From contig VIIQ02000678.1 in NCBI GenBank assembly GCA_007449985.2, positions 303,001-367,000 of the forward strand: 64,000 nucleotides of DNA, read 5' to 3'. The notes below the pieces were generated by a model. That model did not search any database, was not told where the DNA came from, and saw only the letters and a program-made list of their open reading frames with translations. Shown here piece after piece: positions 57,070-64,000 of this stretch; the stretch's first letter is position 1; the number at the start of each line of letters is the position of its first letter. A program made the translations under genes and the position numbers. This stretch comes from Desmodesmus armatus. Taxonomy: Eukaryota > Chlorophyta > Chlorophyceae > Sphaeropleales > Scenedesmaceae.

Positions 57070-57582
57070 TTAGAAGGCCCAGACCCCCGAGGGGGTCCAG
57101 GCCTCCACAAACTCTGCCACAGCAGCATACACAGGGTTGCTGCCTTCAGTGGTGGCATTATCAGCCGCAGTTGCCTGCTGCTGCGTTGGGCTAGTGGCAC
57201 GAGTCATAACTTGCTGCTCGGGAGCAGGCATGGCAATGGCAGACTGCTGCTGTGAAGCTGCTTGTGCCTGTTGCCAGCGCTGCTCCCGCTGCAGCTGCCA
57301 CTCAGCCCAAGCCTCCCCCTCCTGCTCGAACTCCTGCACGGCCTGCTGAGCGCGCACGAATGAATCATCCAATGCACGCAGCTGGGGCCTATGTGCCTGA
57401 ACTATGTCGACCAGCCCCACCAGCAGGCGGGGCTTGGCCTGGCGAGGAATGCTGGAGCTCAGCACCTGGTCCCGCGTCTGGATATAGGCATCCTCGATGG
57501 TTTTGAGAACAGGAGGAGCCACATCCCGCAAGGAGCCAAGGAAGGAGGGGCCGGAAGACTTGGAAAGGCGAGACATAGCCAT
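57070..57582 (-). CDS. Intronless 170-residue hypothetical protein
   Basis: Clean ATG-to-TAG frame starting MAMSRLSKSSGPSFLGSLRD. It is helical, with heptad-like charged stretches (AQQAVQEFEQEGEAWAEWQLQ) followed by a Gln/Ala/Thr-rich region and ending WTPSGVWAF. I recognise no domain. A TATA-like CATAAATAG lies at 57658-57665, about 80 bases upstream. Being intronless among intron-rich genes, it may be a retroelement ORF, a retrogene, or a real single-exon gene. Confidence 0.5.
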   Translation of the reverse strand: MAMSRLSKSSGPSFLGSLRDVAPPVLKTIEDAYIQTRDQVLSSSIPRQAKPRLLVGLVDIVQAHRPQLRALDDSFVRAQQAVQEFEQEGEAWAEWQLQREQRWQQAQAASQQQSAIAMPAPEQQVMTRATSPTQQQATAADNATTEGSNPVYAAVAEFVEAWTPSGVWAF

Positions 57583-60342
57583 TGTAAGCTTGTGTGTTGT
57601 TGTGGGGGTGCTTGTTGTTGGTTTGAGATTTGGTGGAAATGGGTCGACAGTGGGGGCTATTTATGTTGGCCTGGCTGAGTTTGAGCTTGAGTCACCTGAG
57701 TCACCTGAGCTTGCTTGAGGTGGCAGCCTGAACGGGGCTTATAGTCACAACAAAATAATATTTTAAGGTCATATGATTGTGTCTTTCTTGGCCCCCAGCC
57801 GTCTGGGGCCGCGACCTGCCGATCCAATGTTTGGAAGTTCAGGCAAACTCACAAGGCTTTGCATCAAGGCCCTCACCAGTGGCTTTCGCACGGGTTGATG
57901 ACACAAACCGTACCAAGGTCTTATTGGGCACCACCTGTGGCGCTGGAGGCTCATCATTGGCAACAGAAAGCCACACAGACAACAGCACAGCAGTACCCAT
58001 GTGTCGTCCTCCAATATAAAGCTGTCTGGCTTCAGCAGGCTATTGAGTGAATTAATATCGGTCTCTGAGCGTAGAATATGGTGTTGGTGGGGTAGAGGGG
58101 CGTCCCAGCAAGGAGCAGGCCGGTGGCAGCAGCAGGCAGGCAGGTGGCAGCTGTACATGTCGCCAGGAGGTCAGGAAGCTCGGCCCCTAGGCAGCTGCAA
58201 GGACGGAATGTTGCAAAGTTGAGCTACGTTTGGGCCCTCGGGTCCATGCACAGCAACAAGTGACCAAGAGCGCAGCAGTGTCCGGGCGTCCTGACCCCTG
58301 CAGTGCCAAGCTGCTGTCAGGCTTCAGCATGCGCTATGTCCTTGAAGTTGGTTGTATGCGGCCCAAACAATGCAGCTGGAGGGTTGAGAGGCTTGTAAGC
58401 AAGGAGCCATAGTCTGGCTGCCAGTCAACATCAGCAGCAGGGGTTTCAGATTGCATGGGGCTCTTGCAAAGTGTGTTTGTATCTGTTGCCAGGAGGTGTG
58501 GGGCTTTTGACATTATCCTGAGAGACCACTTGCTTTGCCTTCAGACCCTGACCTGCTTGAGCACCAGCTTGCGACACACCTCGCGCATGTGGAGTAAAGT
58601 AACCACAGCAGCTGCACGTGGCACGTGACGTTGTACGCAGTGGCAGGGCTGCATGTGTGAGCGCCAAGGCAAACGATGTTTGGCTGTTACCTATGTCATG
58701 GCTACAAGCAAGGCGTTTCAAGCCTGCCGCCCGACACTGAGTGTGTCACCAACCGCAACCACTCTACTAGCTGCTTGCTGGATACCACAGTTGCAGCATG
58801 CTCAAAAGGACTTTGCCGGGGTGTTGCAGGCCTGTTCTGCAAAACTCCTGCATTATGTGCTGGCCCCTGCTGCTGCTGCTGCACCCCATCATGTGCAGCG
58901 CCCCCCCCCCCCGATCGCCTCCCTGCTCGCATCAGGGACGTGCAGCGGAGCATATCACCAGGCACACATGCAGTCAAAACAGACAGACAGTGCACAGACA
59001 CAGCCCTGCGCGGCCCCGCGCAGTCAGTGGCACTGACCAGACCGTCCAAACAGGTAGCAGCACTCGTGGGTGCGCACCGTGCTGAGCTGTCATGCATCTT
59101 GCTGCAAGTCATTTGCCTATGGCTGCGGCATGTCGCTTCGCAAGTGTGTTGACGGCAGGTACTGTGTGCATGTCTCACTGTCCTACCTGCTGTGCGCGCA
59201 CACATGCCGATCTGCCCCTTCATGGTGCCCTCAGATGTGGTGATAGTAGGTTGGTGACCATACTGCATTGCGGACAAACTCGTGTAAATGCCCCTTTTGG
59301 CACAGCAGCATATGGACAACCTGTAACTGTGTGCAGCCCTGCACAAAGGCTGACACGGCTGTTGGGACGACCACCACACCTTGCAAGCAGAAGTTGAAAC
59401 TGTCCTGACAGTGTGTAGGCCACCAGCAACGATGTGGTGGTGCACGGATCATCCGTGGGCCACGGCCCCCATGCCTCCAGCTTGCGCCATTCATGCAATT
59501 GCAAGAGCATGGACACAACACTGAGTGCACGTTGGATCCTCTTGCGCATACTCCTGCATGCAAAAAAGGCCACAGTGCGCCGCACAGCGGGGATCTTCAC
59601 CAGCTTCACGCTGACCGTGCGGCTACACCGTGCACAGGTGCAAACTTTGCAACTGGCAGTTGTATGCTTGCCGTGCTGGTGGAGCCAGGCGACGTGCCCA
59701 CGTGGCAAGGGGCTGCCACATGGTTGGCCTCGTGATCAACGTTGCCGCCTTGCGGTTCTCAGGAGAGGCACAGACACCTGCAAGTGACACCCCGCCAGGG
59801 CACATGTGTACGATAGTTGCAGGCAGCGTTGGGTTGACGCTTGCTTCCAAGTGGCTTGGAGAAGGTCCTGCCGACTGGGAGCTACAATGCCACATACTTG
59901 CTGGCAGTGTGCAGCCACACGAAGGGGCATTGCAGCTTGCCGGGCTGTCAGGACGCAGCAGGCTGCTGCTGAAATGATGCTCTCGACAATAAGCGCACAG
60001 CAGCGGCAGCCTTTGGCTGCAGGTCCTGCAGGTGGGACAGCAGGTGCTGCATGAAACTGTCCATGGGCGGACATGCTGGGTGTTGCGCAGTCAGCCAATC
60101 GGATCTGTGGGCCTTGCACGTGCTCAACATTGGCCCCGGACCCGCTCCACCGACCAAGCTGTGAACGTTAAAATTCAAAAACAGGCGGGCTCGCTGCATC
60201 AAGGGCAGCAGAATCACAGCCAGTCATGCTGATAGAACTATAAAATCACTGATCTGTGTTTCGTGTTGCCCTCTTCGTGCACGCTTCCTTCAATTTCAAG
60301 ACTGCAAGCAACAGCAACAGCAGCGCTTTCTGAACAACAGAC
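57583..60342. other. Region with no firmly assigned gene
   Basis: A possible terminal coding segment ends at TGA 59975-59977. Its last frame contains VGLVINVAALRFSGEAQT and ASKWLGEGPADWELQCH, preceded in another frame by FATGSCMLAVLVEPGDVP. This suggests a frameshifted or intron-split gene, but I could not complete it. The rest shows no supported feature. Confidence 0.35.
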
Positions 60343-62732
60343 ATGGCAGCTGGCTCTGCAAAGGACTACGCCCTTCGTATGGTGTATGATGTGGCTCTCA
60401 GGAACCGGAGTGATCAGGTCAGATCGCCCTGCAAGCAGCTGTGGCTTTTGGCTCTGCTGCTGCCTGTGACTCATCACCTTGGGCTTGATTCCAAGTGCGT
60501 TGTGCAGCAGTCAATATGCAGCTGGGCAGAGCCTTTGCAAATGATTGGCTGAGAAAGACAGGCTTTGCTGCCATGTAGGTCTGTGCTGACGACAAGCTGC
60601 ACCAGTGCTGCTGTGACGCTTTGCTGCTGGGTCTGCAACAAAAGGCCAGCTTCCTGAAGACAGACAGGCACAGCACGAGCCTAGCGTTGCTTGCAGAGAT
60701 CCTGACACACCCACAGGTACGCAAGCAGTTGAGCAGGGCTGTGCTGCATGACATAGCTATATGTGGATGATGGTGCTGGCTTCCGGCCGCAGCTGACCAC
60801 GCTGTCCTGAGGGCTGTGGCCAAGACAGCTGGCCAATTGGCCCTGTTGCAACAGGGCAAAGCCTTCAAGGCGACTGAAAGTCAGTACTACCTGAGGATGA
60901 AGCAGCATGACCAAGCCTGCAAACGCACATACTGCGTGCCAGCAGCATGCCCCCGCATCTGCCAGGCAAGGCACTGCTAGCAGCGCTGTGACCTTCAGGC
61001 TGCCTATGTTATGTGATGTGCACCGCTGCGGCAATGCTTGAATCTTTGCAGACACCGCCGGAGGTTGCGCACATGATGTACCAGGCGATAGCGCACGCTT
61101 TGGACAGGCACATAGATAGCCAGAGGGCAGTAGCGTGGAAGCTGTATGAGGTGCGTTGGTGAGGGGATGTCCGGACCTCCCAGGATCCTGGTGCAGATCA
61201 ATCTTGAACGGTTCCACTTCACCTGGATGCTGTGTCACGGACACGGTGCCAATGCACATGCCATCATGCCATAGGCAGTTGTGCAGACAGCAGTCTGAAT
61301 CATGGTTGCTTTACTCAGCACAGCTGATGAACTGCTGCTGTACTAGACAATCGCTGACCTCTAGTTGTTCAACAGATGGTGAGTCATCAATCACTGTTGC
61401 TATATACCTCCACATGGCTTCTCTCTGCCTGCAGAAACGCATGGAATGGATGCTGAAGCTGCTGAACAAGCTGGCGCAGCTCAACATTGCCTGGGCGGAA
61501 CATAATGAGTGGCGCAAGCAGGCAAGGGTGCTGCCAATCCAGAATCAAGGGCTCATCGGATGTTGCTGGACTGATGGCGTGCTCACAACAGCTTCAGCAT
61601 GCCATGCATGCCACAGTCACAGTGTGCAACTGATCCAACACGTCCTATCATAAGGCTTGCGCAAGAGCGGTGCTGTACTGCTGAACAGGTGGGCTTGGGC
61701 CCCATCACGGGAGACGGACTGCCCCCTGACAAGTGTAATGCAGGACAGGCAGAGGGGCTGGGCAGTGACCACATGCAGCAGCTTTCAGCGGCCCACTGGC
61801 AGTCTCTCAAAGATGACCTGCATGACCTACAGCACAAGACAGCAAGCTTGAAGGAATCCTGGGACAACCTCAACCGTGACTCCATGATGGTCAGTACAGT
61901 GCAATGCGACTCGGCCTAGTAGGCTGGTCTCTGAAGTTTGACTGAAGCACGCCCTGGGCACGGCACATGACACAAGTGTGCAAGGCCCTTATGTCTATGT
62001 GCCACACGGCGGTGACACCGCCTTGTTTACCGGGTAGACACTGTCACGGCGAAGACTGGGTCAGGGTGGCACCCTGCTCCAGCACACACCCTGCTGATTC
62101 TCTGCTGTGCCTGCTGTGCAGGATGGCCTGTTCACAGTGACTGTGCCATACCACTTCAGCGTGCCCCCTGCAGTGAGCCGTGACGCAGCACATGTGCAGG
62201 ACCTGGGCGACAGGCCCCCTGAGGCCCCCCAGCAGGTAAGGACGTAGAGCTTCAAGTTCCTGCATACACTGTCGGACGCTGCAGTGGCTGCACACGTTCC
62301 CCAAGCAGCGTGTGGCTGCGGCAGACTCCCTCATCACTGAAGTTTGATAGGCCTTCATGGCCACTTGCCAAGTTGCATCGGATGCGACTTCTGTGACAGC
62401 AGCACTGATGAGCTGCCAGTGGGTGCAAGTGACATATCTTGCACGTCGCATTGCTGGGAACACAGCGACACAGTTGCACGTTGAGTATGCTCGGCAGCTG
62501 GGAGGTGCACAGTTTTCTGAGGCAACCGATGATCGGCACGCTGCCTGGCTTCCTGTCATGTCAATTGCAGGCGCCGCCCAACCCAACTCTGTGGGACAGG
62601 GTGGTTGGCCGCATCAACCAGGCCTGGGCTGGCCTGGCACAGCACCTGGGTGGCGTGGAGGCTGGTGCCACACAGCAGCAGGCACACGAGCAGGATGAGG
62701 ACTTGCCCCAGCATGTTGCCGGGATGTGGTAG
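60343..62732 (+). CDS. Unrecognised eight-exon gene, about 340 residues
   Basis: Exons: 60343-60417, 60579-60716, 60793-60935, 61052-61150, 61435-61521, 61689-61889, 62122-62235, 62571-62732. The start is ATG 60343 (MAAGSAKDYALRMVYDVALR). All exons have phase zero except exon 3, which needs one extra base before it; that points to an indel or a missed mini-exon. The product is largely helical (KRMEWMLKLLNKLAQLNIAWAEHNEW; SLKDDLHDLQHKTASLKESW) with a beta-like stretch FTVTVPYHFSVPP and an acidic, Gln-rich tail. No signal peptide or membrane segment is seen. The donor after exon 5 is GC (CAG|GCAAGG), a rare but known GC-AG intron type. I do not recognise the family. Confidence 0.65.
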
Positions 62733-64000
62733 TTTGTAGCTGCCGCTGCACTGCAGGCGGCCTGAGTCCCTGAAGGCAGGCCCGGTGTTCTGCTTGCGAT
62801 ACGGTGCATGTGTTGCATTGTGTACATTTCGCCTGGCTTCAATGGCTTTTCACTGAACTGAGGCTCAGTTCAGCCAGTGGCTGTGGTTGATATTCAGGGC
62901 TTACACACCACCCAGCAGGGTCTTGTCATGTACCATCACCGCCATTGGCACAAGGCTTGGGTGTAAAGTGTAGACAGGGTGGTTGTGTGATTCTGTGACT
63001 TGTTATTTCAGGTGGCAAACAGTCTTGTGTAATGGGCGATATCTTCCTCTTTGCATGCTCTGGTTGCGTCCATGTCTGGTGATTGTATGTCGTCATGTGT
63101 CCTCTGGACTTGGTGCTACCTCTGTGAGACTGCGCATTCCGGTCTGCTGCGGCTGCTTACAGAGCCATTGGCACCCCTGCTGCTGCGCAAAGACTGCTGC
63201 AATGCGTAAGGTAACAATTGTGTGCGCTGTATTCTTGCCACTTTCTACACAGTCTCGGACGCCAGGTTGTGGAAACATCATGATGAGTATGAACCTGGTA
63301 ATAATGGAGAATTTGTTGGGAAGGGATTCTAGTTTGCACTGCGCCCCAATGCAGGACATCCCCAAAGTTGCCTGAATGCAGGACAGTTGGCAGCACGGCT
63401 GTGCATTGAGCCCAGACGGAGCCCACACAAAAGGTTTTTTCACGGCTTTTGTGGCCTGGCCTACACAGCACTGAAGCCAGTAACACACTGCATTGTGGGG
63501 TCTCGACGTAGCAGACGCCACATGTGCTGGTCCAGTACAACAACACACGTACAATAACACAATGGCGCAAGCTTTTGCTGCAACAAGTGCAGTATGGCCC
63601 AAGGACAGGGGAAAGGGGTTTGCCACTAGATGCTGCTTTACCACAGCCGTCAGCAGGGTATGTCTCTCCCACATCGCGACGTGGCGATCGTGTGACAACA
63701 ATTACCCTGATAAGTGATAACAACAGCATGTGACCTGCTGCTGCCACTACGGCTGCTGCTGCTCCTTGTCATCAATTGTAACGCTACCCAGGTCTGCCCG
63801 CCCCATCAATTTCCCCTACTGCAGCCAGTCCTGCAGCAGCTTGCAAGGACTGCACACGGCCCTGGTGTTGCTGCTGCTGGACGGTAGCACCCATGTTGTT
63901 GCAGTGCTGTCCAGCTGCATTGTTGGGCAAGAAGCCATGGACTGCATCACACGCCGCCCACGCGTCTGCAGCTGTGTAAGGCCACCACTGCTGCCATTGC
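62733..64000. other. Right-hand flank with no assigned gene
   Basis: From about 63795 to the window end both strands stay open in one frame (minus: TAADAWAACDAVHGFLPN; plus: SARPINFPYCSQSC). Either could be a gene fragment running off the window. Neither can be assigned. Confidence 0.35.

Noticed and set aside
58702..59445. 247-residue minus-strand frame
   Set aside because: Overlaps several plus-strand frames, rich in chance Cys and Ser, no domain or splice support.

Overview
The window is nuclear DNA of a eukaryote, most likely a chlorophyte green alga of the Chlorophyceae. The coding signal is broken into short exons with GT..AG introns. CAG/GCAGCA-rich low-complexity protein segments are common. 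The gene set includes an NT-C2/DIL protein, an F-box-like LRR protein, a MYND-like protein and a DIRS-type retroelement. No species is claimed. Gene models were built by hand from reading frames, splice junctions and exon phase, so start codons and a few junctions are provisional.

Layout. 1-2.1 kb: 5' half of RFT1 (minus), with a degenerate tRNA-Lys downstream. 3.1-7.2 kb: NAP1 histone chaperone (plus), surrounded by decayed copies of its own exons. 8.4-13.4 kb: intact 808-residue Mx/dynamin-like GTPase (plus). 13.4-17.6 kb: frameshifted DIRS-like retroelement bounded by identical 161-bp direct repeats. 19.6-20.2 kb: tiny three-exon gene (minus) for a secreted cysteine-rich protein with two homologous repeats. 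20.6-25.5 kb: second, inverted, frameshifted dynamin copy (minus). 27.4-36.3 kb: 16-exon NT-C2 plus DIL protein (minus, 965 residues). 36.9-45.4 kb: divergent RGG/acidic/LRR/PIN-nuclease protein (plus). 47.1-48.3 kb: secreted 154-residue protein (minus). 49.7-50.2 kb: minisatellite. 51.1-51.9 kb: MYND-finger-like protein (minus). 52.8-55.0 kb: F-box-like LRR protein (plus). 56.8 kb: tRNA-like element (minus). 57.1-57.6 kb: intronless ORF (minus). 60.3-62.7 kb: unrecognised eight-exon gene (plus).

Two genome-scale patterns stand out. First, in five genes, short pieces of exon that include a splice junction have been copied, once or several times and sometimes inverted, into the adjacent intron. 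Second, many introns carry G homopolymers just after the 5' splice site and C homopolymers just before the 3' splice site, in the sense orientation of the gene on either strand. The two could be linked, because tract-prone introns may promote slippage and template switching.

Several genes need a one-base correction to keep frame, often in or beside a homopolymer or low-complexity stretch. Some apparent pseudogenization may therefore be assembly error. The genes shown are mostly housekeeping (ER flippase, histone chaperone, membrane GTPase, trafficking adaptor-like protein, RNA-binding nuclease-like protein) and do not form a pathway.
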